A DNA stretch of 64,000 nt from a bacterium (GTDB lineage: Bacteria > Actinomycetota > Acidimicrobiia > Spongiisociales > Spongiisociaceae). The DNA lies in assembly GCA_028820935.1 (NCBI GenBank), contig JAPPHZ010000042.1, forward strand, positions 27,145 through 91,144. Direction: 5' to 3'. Positions 17,713 through 26,956 of the stretch are shown one piece after another (the stretch's first letter is position 1; each line of letters opens with the position of its first letter). The position numbers were made by a program, and so were the translations under genes. The notes beneath the pieces are model-generated. The model saw nothing but the letters and a program-made list of their open reading frames with translations. It ran no database searches and was not told the DNA's origin.

Positions 17713-18657
17713 TCAGCCCGCGGCCGCAGCCCACGGCTCGACGTTGATCTCCTCCAGGGTGAGCACCGCGTCGGAGGAGAAGGCGTCGATCGGGGTCTCC
17801 TGGGTGGCGTACCCGTCCAGCCACGGCGTCCGGTAGCCGTCATCCGACCAGAGGACCGGGAAGAAGTTGTCGTCGAAGTCCTGCTGTCCGGGCGCGAAGT
17901 AGCGGCTGTAGGCGCGGTGGCGGATCCGGGGATGGTGCCGGGATGCAGCCGGAATCATGTGGATGCTGTAGGACCGCCGGATGTTCCCGGGCCGGGTGTT
18001 GGGCCCGCTCCCGTGCCATATCCAGCCCGTGTGGAAGCCGGCAGATCCGGCCCCGAAGACCAACGGTACCAACTCGACCTCCTCGCCCTCGGGGGCGAAT
18101 TGCCGCACGTAGTCGGTCCAGCCATCCATGGTGTCGCGGGTGATCTGGGTGGTGCCCGGCGCCGGCTGCGGTCCCCACTTGTGGCTTCCCCGCACGTAGA
18201 CGAGAGTCCCCCCGTCGGCGTAGGTGTCGTCGAGTGCGATCCAGCAGGTCCAGTTCCACACCGGATCGACCCAGCACATGAATGCCGCGTCCTGGTGGAT
18301 GTCGAAGGGCTTGCCGCCCTCCGGCTTGTACATGGCGACATCGGCCCAGAGCCGGGCGCTCGAAGCCCCCTCCAGCTGGCATGCCAGCTTGCCGAAGGAA
18401 CCACTGAACGTGTGCTTGGCCACCACCGGATCGGCCCGCCACAGCCCGGCCAGCACCCGGTGGGCATCGACGGGGTCACGGCCCTTCTGCCAGTAGTACT
18501 CGTCCGGCCAGTTGACCAGGTCGTGCTGCCCGTCGAAGATGCGGTCGTATCTCTCCCGCAACTCCATCACCGCGTCCATGTCGATCAGGTCCTCCACGAT
18601 CAGGAACCCGTCTTCGCGATATTGCTGGATCTGCGCCTCGGTGAACTGCTCGATCAC
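17713..18657 (-). CDS. Phytanoyl-CoA dioxygenase (PhyH) family protein 1
   Basis: A 314-residue Fe(II)/2-oxoglutarate oxygenase. The facial triad is HxD in FDIHQDAAFMCW and the distal His in TGWIWHGSGPN, followed by the R in NIRRSYSIH that would bind 2-oxoglutarate. The frame begins with a TTG at 18663, but GGGAGG lies directly against that codon; the GTG at 18657 has proper spacing and is preferred. It leads the group dioxygenase, threonine-synthase-like enzyme and 271-residue protein. It hydroxylates an unknown small molecule; the second family member is at 44781. Confidence 0.85.
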   Translation of the reverse strand: MIEQFTEAQIQQYREDGFLIVEDLIDMDAVMELRERYDRIFDGQHDLVNWPDEYYWQKGRDPVDAHRVLAGLWRADPVVAKHTFSGSFGKLACQLEGASSARLWADVAMYKPEGGKPFDIHQDAAFMCWVDPVWNWTCWIALDDTYADGGTLVYVRGSHKWGPQPAPGTTQITRDTMDGWTDYVRQFAPEGEEVELVPLVFGAGSAGFHTGWIWHGSGPNTRPGNIRRSYSIHMIPAASRHHPRIRHRAYSRYFAPGQQDFDDNFFPVLWSDDGYRTPWLDGYATQETPIDAFSSDAVLTLEEINVEPWAAAAG

Positions 18658-18790
18658 TGCCAACCTCCCGGAAACCTCGGCCGCTCGCGACTATACCCAG
18701 CCAGGCTACGCGAGGTACCTTCAGGATGCCTGGTCTACTGCGGAGAGCAACTGTACGGGCTCTCTCCGGCTCGGCCGCGGGCCGCCAGGT

Positions 18791-19168
18791 TCAGCCGGCC
18801 AACTGGAAGATGACCAAGGGGTTGTTCTCGGGGTCGGTCAACTCCACATACCGACCCCACTGCCTGTTCACGACTTCACCCACTCCGACGCCGCGGGCGA
18901 TGAGGCCGGCTCGGGTGGCTTCGAGGTCGTCCACCTGGAAGCCGGTCCCGACGGATCCGCCGACCGTCATGGGCAACTCGGTGGGATGGACCGACCGGTC
19001 GAAGATCTCGACTCCGGGCCCGCCGGCGTCGAGATAGACGAAGTCCACCCCCTCGTCGTACTCGGGGCCGGGGTTGATCTCGACCACCCTCAACCCGAGA
19101 ACGTCCCGGTAGAAGGCCAGCATCGCCTCGAAATCATCCGCGTACAGCAGCACCGCTCCCAGGTTCAC
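18791..19168 (-). CDS. VOC (glyoxalase/dioxygenase-fold) protein
   Basis: A 125-residue vicinal-oxygen-chelate protein with two beta-alpha-beta-beta-beta modules: ADDFEAMLAFYRDVLGLRVVE in the first and FQVDDLEATRAGLIARG... YVELTDPENNPLVIFQL in the second, ending with the usual DP-x-GN-like turn (here DPENNP). Candidate metal ligands are the final Glu in RYVEL and residues of the first module. The GTG start at 19168 follows GGGAGGGCGAC; longer frames have no family similarity. It is the last gene of the transporter/HyuAB/PTE operon, 32 bp after PTE 3. It could be an epimerase, lyase or resistance protein. Confidence 0.8.
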   Translation of the reverse strand: MNLGAVLLYADDFEAMLAFYRDVLGLRVVEINPGPEYDEGVDFVYLDAGGPGVEIFDRSVHPTELPMTVGGSVGTGFQVDDLEATRAGLIARGVGVGEVVNRQWGRYVELTDPENNPLVIFQLAG

Positions 19169-19200
19169 GTCGCCCTCCCTTCCCAGCAGGCCATACCGGT

Positions 19201-20253
19201 TCAGACCGCGAAGATACGCCGGGGGTTCTTCACCAGCATGTCGTCGATCTGGTCCTCCGTCACCCCCAACTCGCGTAGCTGCGGCACGATCTCGTTGAGT
19301 ATGTAGGCGTACCCCTTGCCGCCGTACTCCACGAAGTGGATCTTCAGGCAGTTGTCGTGGGCCAGCATCAACTGGTTGCTGTAGCCGTCGGCGCACATCT
19401 GGGCGAGGGTCTCGACCCGCTCCCGGTCGGAGACCCAGTGGTCGCCGCCGAACAGCAGGTGAGAGTCGTTCCACGGCGTTCCCCGGAACAGGTCGTAGTC
19501 GATCATGACGCCCCGATCCATCACCGACTCATGGTACTTGTAATCGGGGCAACTGCCGTCCATGTGGCTCATGTACACCTTGTCGAGGTTGGCGCCCTCC
19601 TCCTCGAGAATGTCGATGTAGCGGTGGGCCTCCTTCATGAAGACCATCGGGTGAACGGTGAGCGGAACTCCGGTCGCGGCCTGGGCTCTTCCCCCGGCGC
19701 GGAGGACCTTCTCCTCCTGGGGGTGGAGGGGCTCGCACATGCCCAACTCGCCGATGACCCCTGCCTTGACATCCGTTCCCTGGATACCCACCTCGATGTC
19801 CGTGATCAGCATCTCGGCCAACTCGCCGACCGATGCGGTGGCGTGCCCCGGCGGGTGGGACGGGGCGATGTACCACCCGGTCGACGCCACCACGTGGAGT
19901 CCGGTGGCGCGGCTCGCCTCTGCCAGAGCATCCGGCCACCAACCCGGTATCTTGCCGCTCACGTCGATGATGCTCTGCCCGCCGGCGTCGGCATACATCT
20001 GTAGCTCTCGGATCGCCACATCGAGTTCCGTCATGTTCAGGTTGTCGCGGGAGATGTAGGGTCGCTCGGCCAGGGTCTCGTAGGCTTCCCGGGTCACCGG
20101 GGCCTCGCCCAGAGCCTGCACCTCCGGCGGGTCGTCCGGACCGGGAGGCTCCCAGAACAGGTCGCCGCTGTCGATGACGATGTGCTCGTGGCTGAGGGTG
20201 ACTCCCAGATCCTCCGGCTCTATCTCTCCCAGAACGGTACGGACCTTCGCCAT
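19201..20253 (-). CDS. Phosphotriesterase-family metallohydrolase (PTE 3)
   Basis: A 350-residue PTE-related protein. Ligands: HxH in LSHEHIVID, bridging Glu in VIGELGMCEP, His in LTVHPMVF, His in YMSHMDGSC, Asp in LAHDNCLK. GAGGAGG precedes the ATG by 5 bases. The tail MLVKNPRRIF is normal for the family. It lies 29 bp behind the ABC ATPase in the operon that carries HyuAB 1 and two permeases, so a role in hydrolysing an imported ring compound or its product is likely (inference). Confidence 0.87.
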   Translation of the reverse strand: MAKVRTVLGEIEPEDLGVTLSHEHIVIDSGDLFWEPPGPDDPPEVQALGEAPVTREAYETLAERPYISRDNLNMTELDVAIRELQMYADAGGQSIIDVSGKIPGWWPDALAEASRATGLHVVASTGWYIAPSHPPGHATASVGELAEMLITDIEVGIQGTDVKAGVIGELGMCEPLHPQEEKVLRAGGRAQAATGVPLTVHPMVFMKEAHRYIDILEEEGANLDKVYMSHMDGSCPDYKYHESVMDRGVMIDYDLFRGTPWNDSHLLFGGDHWVSDRERVETLAQMCADGYSNQLMLAHDNCLKIHFVEYGGKGYAYILNEIVPQLRELGVTEDQIDDMLVKNPRRIFAV

Positions 20254-20282
20254 CTTGGCCTCCTCTCGCGCCTACGGCCGGA

Positions 20283-21065
20283 TCAGAACTGTGCCCCCGC
20301 CCGATGGAGCGCGTCGATCAACTCGGCGCGGTGATCCTGGAATTCGGTGCTGGTCCGGAGTGACTCCTCCCGCGGGTGGGGGAACGGGACATCCGTCTGG
20401 TGGAACAACCGGCCCGGCCCGGTGGACATCACGAAGACCCGCTCGCTCAGGTACAGAGCCTCCTCGACATCGTGGGTAACGAACAGCACGGTTGGCTGCG
20501 AGTCCTCCCAGATCTTCAGGAACTCGGCTTGGAGCCGGGTCTTGGTCATGGCGTCCAGGGAGGCGAAGGGCTCGTCCATCAGCAGGACATCCGGCTCGGC
20601 GGCCAGGGCGCGTGCCACGTCCACACGCTTGCGCATACCTCCCGACAGCTGGTACGGGTAGGCGTCCTCCCGGCCCGACAGACCGACCAGGTCGATGAAG
20701 CCCTGAGCCTTCTCGCGTCGCTCTGTCTTCTCGACCCCCTTGACCCGCAGGCCGTACTCGACGTTCTGGACCACCGTGTACCAGGGGAACACCGCGTCGT
20801 CCTGGAAGACCATGCTGCGGTCCGGGCCCGGAGCCGTCACCTCGATCCCGTCCCGGGTGATGGTGCCGGTGGTCGGGGCCAGCAGCCCGGCCACCAGGTT
20901 GAGCAGGGTCGACTTGCCGCACCCGCTCGGACCGAGCAACGACACGAAGTCGCCCTCGGAGAGTTGGAAGGAGATGTTGTCGAGAACGTGCAAGTCGTCG
21001 AAGTGGATGGAGAGGTCCGAGACCTCCAGTTTGACCGCGCCGTCGCTGCCCATGTCCATCGTCAT
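20283..21065 (-). CDS. ABC transporter ATP-binding protein (nitrate/sulfonate/taurine type)
   Basis: A 260-residue ABC ATPase. Walker A is GPSGCGKST at about 45-53, the signature is LSGGMRKRVDVARAL, Walker B is DVLLMDEPF, and the switch His lies in FVTHDVEEAL. The sequence is of the SsuB/TauB/NrtD group that energises NitT/TauT importers. AGAGGAGAAG lies 2 bases before the ATG. It is separated from its two permeases (25009-26788) by the HyuAB fusion gene, all in the same orientation, which ties import directly to that enzyme. Confidence 0.92.
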   Translation of the reverse strand: MTMDMGSDGAVKLEVSDLSIHFDDLHVLDNISFQLSEGDFVSLLGPSGCGKSTLLNLVAGLLAPTTGTITRDGIEVTAPGPDRSMVFQDDAVFPWYTVVQNVEYGLRVKGVEKTERREKAQGFIDLVGLSGREDAYPYQLSGGMRKRVDVARALAAEPDVLLMDEPFASLDAMTKTRLQAEFLKIWEDSQPTVLFVTHDVEEALYLSERVFVMSTGPGRLFHQTDVPFPHPREESLRTSTEFQDHRAELIDALHRAGAQF

Positions 21066-21126
21066 TCTTCTCCTCTGGCAGGAAACCTACCGCCCTGAGG
21101 CCGGTTGGCGCAACAGCCTTCCATGG

Positions 21127-24100
21127 TCAATGCTCTCTTTCGGCCTTCATCCTCCGGCGGATGGAAGCCGTGGCCTCGGCGTCCACCACCATATCTTCGT
21201 CCAGAATCACCCCGTAGTCCCCTCGGGCCGCCTCGAATCCGACCTTGCCGTTCCTCACGTCCTCGGCGACCCGGGCCGGGTCGCGTTCCAGCGGATCACC
21301 CCAGCCGCCGCCCCCCGCCTGAACGTGGTGGTACAACTCGCCGGCAGCCAAGCCATCGCTGAACATGGGCGGGAACTCCTCCTCTTCGCCGGACAGCCTC
21401 GAGACGGTGTTGGCGGACAACCCGCCCGGAGCACCGCCCATCAGGCCGAAGGGCGGGTGCCGCTGGCGGTCGGAGCGGATCAGCAGGGAGGTGGGCACCA
21501 GCGGCCGCCATGACTTCTCCAGGCCCAGACCACCGCGGTGGCGCCCCGCCCCACCGCTGTCGGGCACCAGGCCGTAGCGTTCGATGATGATGGGGAACTC
21601 CGCTTCCGCCACCTCTATGGGTACGTTGGCGGCAGTGGCTATGGGGTTGCTGAGCCCGTCGTTCCCGTCGCTCTCGGGAGTGGCTCCCCAGGTCCCGACC
21701 AGCAGCTCGAAATAGACGAAGGGCTCGCCGTCGTCGTGATGACCTCCGAGAATCACCACTGTGTTGCCGCCCTCGCCGGCCGCGGGCACGCGGTCCGGGA
21801 CCAGCTGGGCAAGGGCGCCGTTGATGGCGTCGAAGGCGCGGAACCCGGTGACGCCCCTCATCGAGTTGGCGCCCGGATAGACGGCGTGGGTCACAGTCCC
21901 CGGTTTGGTAACGATACGGACCGGACGGAAGGCCCCGGCGGTGTTGGGGAACTCCGAGGCGGCGGCCGACATGACGCAGTGGTATGCGGTGGCCACGATG
22001 AACGAGCGGGTGGCATTGAGAGACCCCGCCACCATGGGATCCGAGTCCGAGAGGTCGACCATCACCTCATCCTCTTGGATCGTCACCTTCACCCTGATGG
22101 CCACGTCGCGGCTCTCGATGCCGTCCGAATCCATGTAGTCGGTGAAAGTGGCGGTCCCGTCCGGCCAGGTGGAGATCTCCTTGCGCATCAGGACCTCGGT
22201 GTAGTCGATCAGCCCATCCATCAGCTCGGTCAGCCGCCCGATCCTGTAGCGCTCGGCCATCGCTTGCAACGCCCTCTCTCCGACAGAACAGGCCGCCACC
22301 TGGGCGCCGAGATCGCCGAAGAGCATGTGGGGGACCCGCACGTTGGCCCTGATGAGAGCGTGGACCTCCTCCACCGGATCACCCTCCTTGTAGAGGTGCA
22401 TCCAAGGTATGCGGAGGCCGTCCTGGAACACCTCGGTGTTGTCCGTGGCCGAGCTACCGAGCAGCCTCCCACCGATGTCGCCATGGTGGGCGGTCGCCAC
22501 GCCGTAGCCGATCAGGGTCTCCCCGTAGAACACGGGCTTGATGACGAAGACGTCCGGTAGGTGCATGCCGCCGTCGAAGGGATCGTTCATTATGAAGACG
22601 TCGCCGGGCCGCATCCTGTGGCGGAAGCGAGCCAGGAGGGCGTCGACGGCAGTAGGCACGGCGCCGAGGTGGAAGGGAATGGTCACGGCCTGGGCCACGG
22701 TCTGGGCATCTGGACCGAGCAGGGCGGCGGAGAAGTCCATCGCGTCCCGTACCACGGTCGAGTGGGCGGTCCGGAAGATGGTGGTGGCCATCTCGTCCGC
22801 GGCCGAAGCCAGGGCGTTGGCCACTATCTGGCGGGTTACGACATCGGCATGCTCCACCTCGGTCTTGCCGCCCTCCTGGCGGCTCAGGAAGAGGGCCCCC
22901 GAAGCATGGCGGCGGGCGACCCAGCCCGGCGGAACCACGATCGTGGTGTCGTACTCGTCGATGAGCAGCGGACCGGTCATCCCGTCCGGCCCTACACCGT
23001 TCCTTCGTGCGAGCACCGGAGTGTCCAGGTAGCCGTCGGCGAGGCTGAAAAGGGCGGGACGCCGGCCGTCGGGTGGCCTGGTTTCTTCAGCGCGGTCGGG
23101 AAGCGCTGCTTCTTGCGACACCTGCCTGGTTCGAGGCAGGGATCCCAGGGCCGCGAGTCGGACCGCCCGCACCTCGATCGGGTCGTCCGGATCCTTGCGC
23201 ACGCCGTACAACTGCTCGTGGCGGTCCTCGAAGTCCGTGACCAGCTTCGCCAGCCCTGCAGCGGTCAGCTCGGTCTCCGGAATGGTCACCTCGATGTCGA
23301 AGCTCTGGCCCTTGTAGCGCACATCGGCGGATCGGACCCACTCGCTGACCCCGCCGGAGATGCTCGACTCCAGCCGGGATTCCAGCTCGGCCAACAATCG
23401 GGACATGGTGGGGATCACCGAAGTGTCCCTGGCGTCCAGTTCGCAGAACCGGACATCGTGGTACTCCGGCCGGGCATAGAGGAGACCTGCCGCAGAGAAG
23501 ACCCCGGCATTGGGGGGCACGACCACCGTGTCGATCCCCAACTCGGTTGCCAGGCTGGCCGCGTGGATAGGACCTGCCCCGCCGAACGCGATCAGGGCGA
23601 ACTCCCGCGGATCGCGCCCGCGCTCGGACGAAACCGCCCGCAGGGCGCGCATCATCCGGGCGTTGGCCAGATCGTGGACACCCCGGGCGGCCTCCGCCAC
23701 CGGAATCTCCAGCGGGGTGGCGACCGACTCCAGCGCGGCCCTCGCCAGACCCGGTTTGATCGAAACGGCGTCCCCGGCGAGGGGCCCGGACCGGACGTAG
23801 CCCAGCACCACGTTGGCGTCGGTCACGGTGAGATCGTCCCCGCCGAGGCCGTAGCAGGCGGGACCGGGAACCGCCCCGGCGCTGCGAGGACCCACCTGGA
23901 GGCCGCCGGCGGAGTCCACCCAGGCGATACTCCCACCACCGGCCCCCACCTCCGCAATGTCGATGCTCGGCACCCTCAGCAACTCTCCGGAACCACGCAG
24001 CAGCCGGGTCCCCACCGATAGGTCGGCACCCACCTCGTACTCCCTGCTGAGGGTGACTCGCCCTTCCTCGATCAGCGACGCTTTGGCCGTGGTGCCGCCC

Positions 24101-24951
24101 ATGTCGAACGAGATGGCGTTCGCTATGCCCAGTTCCCTGGCCAATCCTTGGGCGGCCACCACTCCGGCCGCCGGACCGGATTCGAGGGCGTAAACCGGCC
24201 GGTGGGCGGCGTCGGCGGCGGTCATAGCGCCACCGGACGACTGCATGATCAGGACCGGAGCGTCCACCCCGACTCCTTCCAGACCGTCCACGAGATCGCG
24301 CACGTAGGCGCCCATGATCGGGATCACGTAGGCGTTGAGGGCGGTAGTGGCGGACCGCTCGTACTCGTTCTGCTCCCTGAGAACCTCGTTCGACAGCACG
24401 ACATGGACGCCGGGGAGTTCACGCCTCAGGATTCGCGCCACCTGCTCCTCATGGGCCGGATACTTGTGGGCGTGCAACAGGCAGACCGCCACCGCCTCCA
24501 CCTGCTCGTCGCGCAATCGGGCGGCCACCTCCGCGACCTCGGCCTCGTCCACCGGACGGTGGGACGTCCCGTCGGCCAGCATGCGCTCGCCGATCTCGAA
24601 ACGAAGGCGCCGCTCGACGATCGGCGGGGGCTTGCGCCAGAAGGGGTTGTAAAGGTGGGGCATCCTGACCCGACGGAGTTCCAGCACGTCGCGGAACCCC
24701 TCCGTGGTCACGAGGGCCAGGTGGGCGCCCCGGCGCTCGAGAATGGCGTTGGTCGCCACCGTGGTCCCGTGGATTACCTCCTGGACCAGGGTTGGCGCCG
24801 ACCGGGGTGAATCACGCACCAAGGTGTCGATGGCGACAGTGACCGCCTTGTCGTACGAGGGAGGTGTGGACAGCACCTTGCGCGTGGTGGTGCGGCCGTC
24901 GGGTTCCTGGACGATGACGTCCGTGAACGTTCCCCCTACGTCGGCGCCCAC
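21127..24951 (-). CDS. Fused HyuA-HyuB hydantoinase/oxoprolinase (HyuAB 1)
   Basis: A 1274-residue single-chain enzyme. The HyuA half (about 1-680) begins with VGADVGGTFTDVIV, the phosphate-binding motif of the ASKHA fold, and contains SFDMGGTTAKASLIEEG and IAFGGAGPIHA. The HyuB half (about 690-1250) starts near EVEHADVVTRQIVANALAS and ends with AGGGGWGDPLERDP. Bacterial hydantoinases and acetone carboxylases usually have separate subunits; fusion is the arrangement of eukaryotic 5-oxoprolinase (about 1288 residues). The start is GTG at 24951, since the preceding 57 bp to the permease stop hold no other start codon. Expected reaction: ATP-dependent opening of a cyclic amide. Flanked by importer genes. 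Confidence 0.88.
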   Translation of the reverse strand: MGADVGGTFTDVIVQEPDGRTTTRKVLSTPPSYDKAVTVAIDTLVRDSPRSAPTLVQEVIHGTTVATNAILERRGAHLALVTTEGFRDVLELRRVRMPHLYNPFWRKPPPIVERRLRFEIGERMLADGTSHRPVDEAEVAEVAARLRDEQVEAVAVCLLHAHKYPAHEEQVARILRRELPGVHVVLSNEVLREQNEYERSATTALNAYVIPIMGAYVRDLVDGLEGVGVDAPVLIMQSSGGAMTAADAAHRPVYALESGPAAGVVAAQGLARELGIANAISFDMGGTTAKASLIEEGRVTLSREYEVGADLSVGTRLLRGSGELLRVPSIDIAEVGAGGGSIAWVDSAGGLQVGPRSAGAVPGPACYGLGGDDLTVTDANVVLGYVRSGPLAGDAVSIKPGLARAALESVATPLEIPVAEAARGVHDLANARMMRALRAVSSERGRDPREFALIAFGGAGPIHAASLATELGIDTVVVPPNAGVFSAAGLLYARPEYHDVRFCELDARDTSVIPTMSRLLAELESRLESSISGGVSEWVRSADVRYKGQSFDIEVTIPETELTAAGLAKLVTDFEDRHEQLYGVRKDPDDPIEVRAVRLAALGSLPRTRQVSQEAALPDRAEETRPPDGRRPALFSLADGYLDTPVLARRNGVGPDGMTGPLLIDEYDTTIVVPPGWVARRHASGALFLSRQEGGKTEVEHADVVTRQIVANALASAADEMATTIFRTAHSTVVRDAMDFSAALLGPDAQTVAQAVTIPFHLGAVPTAVDALLARFRHRMRPGDVFIMNDPFDGGMHLPDVFVIKPVFYGETLIGYGVATAHHGDIGGRLLGSSATDNTEVFQDGLRIPWMHLYKEGDPVEEVHALIRANVRVPHMLFGDLGAQVAACSVGERALQAMAERYRIGRLTELMDGLIDYTEVLMRKEISTWPDGTATFTDYMDSDGIESRDVAIRVKVTIQEDEVMVDLSDSDPMVAGSLNATRSFIVATAYHCVMSAAASEFPNTAGAFRPVRIVTKPGTVTHAVYPGANSMRGVTGFRAFDAINGALAQLVPDRVPAAGEGGNTVVILGGHHDDGEPFVYFELLVGTWGATPESDGNDGLSNPIATAANVPIEVAEAEFPIIIERYGLVPDSGGAGRHRGGLGLEKSWRPLVPTSLLIRSDRQRHPPFGLMGGAPGGLSANTVSRLSGEEEEFPPMFSDGLAAGELYHHVQAGGGGWGDPLERDPARVAEDVRNGKVGFEAARGDYGVILDEDMVVDAEATASIRRRMKAEREH

Positions 24952-25008
24952 CCGGCTGGCCGCGGAGATGCTATCGCTCCCAGCGAGACGCCGCGTGCGG
25001 CGCGGCCC

Positions 25009-25908
25009 TCATCGCGAGCCGAGCATCTCGCCGACCATGCTGACGGAGGCCGTGGCTCTGGGGCTCCACCTGGTGAACCGCTTGGCGGCGGCGCGCAGCA
25101 GGAAGTCGCTCAGTATCGCCAGCGCGGCGAAGATGAAGACGATCACGAGTATTCCGGCGTTGTCCAGGTACCGGCTCCTCCCGATCATCAGCCACCCGAG
25201 ACCGACGCCGGCGCCCATGAACTCGGCCGCCACCACCAGACCCCAGGACACCACCACCGCCAAACGGAAGCCGGCCATCATGTGGGGCAGGATGGCGGGG
25301 ACCACCACCGTCCGGTAGATGTGGAACCGCGATGCCCCGGCGGTCAGAGAGGCCCTGACGTAAATGTGAGGCACGTTGCGGACCGCCTCCGTGACCTGGA
25401 TGGTGAGGATCAGGAACACCCCGAACGCGATCAGGGCGACCCCGGTCGAAGGGTCGGAACCGAACCACAGCAGGAACAGCGGAAGGAGAGCCAGCAGAGG
25501 GGTGGGACGGATGGCGTCCAGGCTGAACTCCAGCAGGTCGCGCATCAAGCGGCTGTACCCGAAGGCGAGCCCGATCACCAGGCCCGGGGGGGTGCCGATC
25601 GCCAACCCGAGCAGCACCATCCGGGTGCTGACCCAGGTTGCCTCGTAGACACCGTCGGCGAAGGGAACCCTCTTGCCGGCCAGGTAGTGAAACCCTGTAC
25701 TGAAGACTTCGACCAGCCGATGCGGTGGGGGCAAGTATTCCGGGCCTATCCAGCCGGCGTTGGTGACCGCGTACCAGATGACCAGCACGCCGAGCGGAAC
25801 GAGCAGTGCCCGGATGATCGAACGGAAGCGGGTGCCGCCGAGAACCTTCTGGTCCCCCAGCACCACACCGGGCCGAGCCGCCGTCGTCCGCCGGCGTTTC
25901 AGTCTCAT
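25009..25908 (-). CDS. ABC transporter permease (SsuC/TauC-like) 1
   Basis: A 299-residue inner-membrane permease with about six spans. The cytoplasmic coupling loop is EAVRNVPHIYVRASLTAGASRFHIYRTVVVPAI, the EAA-type motif of NitT/TauT permeases. The start is the ATG at 25908 with GAGGTGA 6 bases upstream; a longer frame reaches 25950 but overlaps the previous gene. It follows permease 2 by 7 bp and precedes HyuAB 1 by 57 bp. It shares almost the same coupling loop with permease 2, so the two probably form a heterodimeric channel or arose by duplication. Confidence 0.87.
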   Translation of the reverse strand: MRLKRRRTTAARPGVVLGDQKVLGGTRFRSIIRALLVPLGVLVIWYAVTNAGWIGPEYLPPPHRLVEVFSTGFHYLAGKRVPFADGVYEATWVSTRMVLLGLAIGTPPGLVIGLAFGYSRLMRDLLEFSLDAIRPTPLLALLPLFLLWFGSDPSTGVALIAFGVFLILTIQVTEAVRNVPHIYVRASLTAGASRFHIYRTVVVPAILPHMMAGFRLAVVVSWGLVVAAEFMGAGVGLGWLMIGRSRYLDNAGILVIVFIFAALAILSDFLLRAAAKRFTRWSPRATASVSMVGEMLGSR

Positions 25909-25915
25909 CGGCCGC

Positions 25916-26788
25916 TCACCTCGTACCCAAGACCTCGGCGACCAGTCCACCGGCGGTAGCCCGCTGTGCCCACCTGATAGTTCGCTTGATCAATGCTCTC
26001 AGCAGGAAGTCCGAGCCTATCGCCAGCAGCGCGAAGATGATCACCATGGCGATGATGCGGGCGGAGTCGAGGTTGACCAGTCCGGCCAGCATCAGGAACC
26101 CGAGACCCTGGACCGATCCCATGAACTCGGCCGCCACGTCCAACCCCCATGCGGCCATCACCGCCAACCGCAGGCCCGCCAGTATGTGCGGGATGATCGA
26201 CGGGACCACCACCGTACGATAGATGTGAAACCGGGACGCCCCCGCCGTCAGAGCGGCCTGTACGTGTATGTGCAGGACGTTGCGAACCGCCTCGGTGGTC
26301 TGGATGGTCAGGATCAGCATCACACCCAAGGTGACCAGGGCGATCTGGGGCCGCATCCCTATGCCGAACCAAAGCAGGAACAGCGGTATCAGCGCGAAGA
26401 TCGGTACCACGCGCAGCGCGTCGAACGAGAACTCCAACAGGTCCCGCGCCCATCGGCTGTATCCGAATATAAGACCGAAGCCGAGCCCTGCCAACCCACC
26501 CACGATTATGCCGGTCACCACCATCTGCAGGGTGATCCAGAAGGCGCCGGGAATCAGATCCCCGATCGCCCACCACACCGAGAACAGCTTCTGGGGTGTC
26601 GGAAGGAGGATCGGCTTGATCAGACCGAGGTTGGTAATAGCGGCCCAGATCAAGAGGGCCAGCACGGGGAGGAACAGCGCCCGCACCATCCGGCTGATAC
26701 GCCCCGGCCTGCGCAACCAGGCGAGAGTGCGATCGGCCAAGTTGCCAACGAAGCGTCGACCAATTCGGCTTCTGTGTGGTCCGACCAT
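25916..26788 (-). CDS. ABC transporter permease (SsuC/TauC-like) 2
   Basis: A 290-residue permease, first gene of the operon running to 18791. The coupling loop reads EAVRNVLHIHVQAALTAGASRFHIYRTVVVPSI, nearly identical in its second half to permease 1. About six membrane spans begin near residue 35. The ATG at 26788 has GAGGA about 8 bases upstream; frames up to 26914 run through the divergent promoter region and are rejected. Divergent from the small lipoprotein at 26957 with 168 bp between the starts. Confidence 0.87.
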   Translation of the reverse strand: MVGPHRSRIGRRFVGNLADRTLAWLRRPGRISRMVRALFLPVLALLIWAAITNLGLIKPILLPTPQKLFSVWWAIGDLIPGAFWITLQMVVTGIIVGGLAGLGFGLIFGYSRWARDLLEFSFDALRVVPIFALIPLFLLWFGIGMRPQIALVTLGVMLILTIQTTEAVRNVLHIHVQAALTAGASRFHIYRTVVVPSIIPHILAGLRLAVMAAWGLDVAAEFMGSVQGLGFLMLAGLVNLDSARIIAMVIIFALLAIGSDFLLRALIKRTIRWAQRATAGGLVAEVLGTR

Positions 26789-26956
26789 TCGTCGTGTCCT
26801 CGTCGCGATAGTCCGATCTGAGGGTTCATGCCTACCGGATGGCCGCAGGATACACACGCGGGCACCGGGACGACGGAGCACACGTAGAACTCCACTGGCC
26901 CGTCTTGGACCCACCCCCGACGCCTACAATGGCTCAGGCCACCAAGGAGCGTGAGC

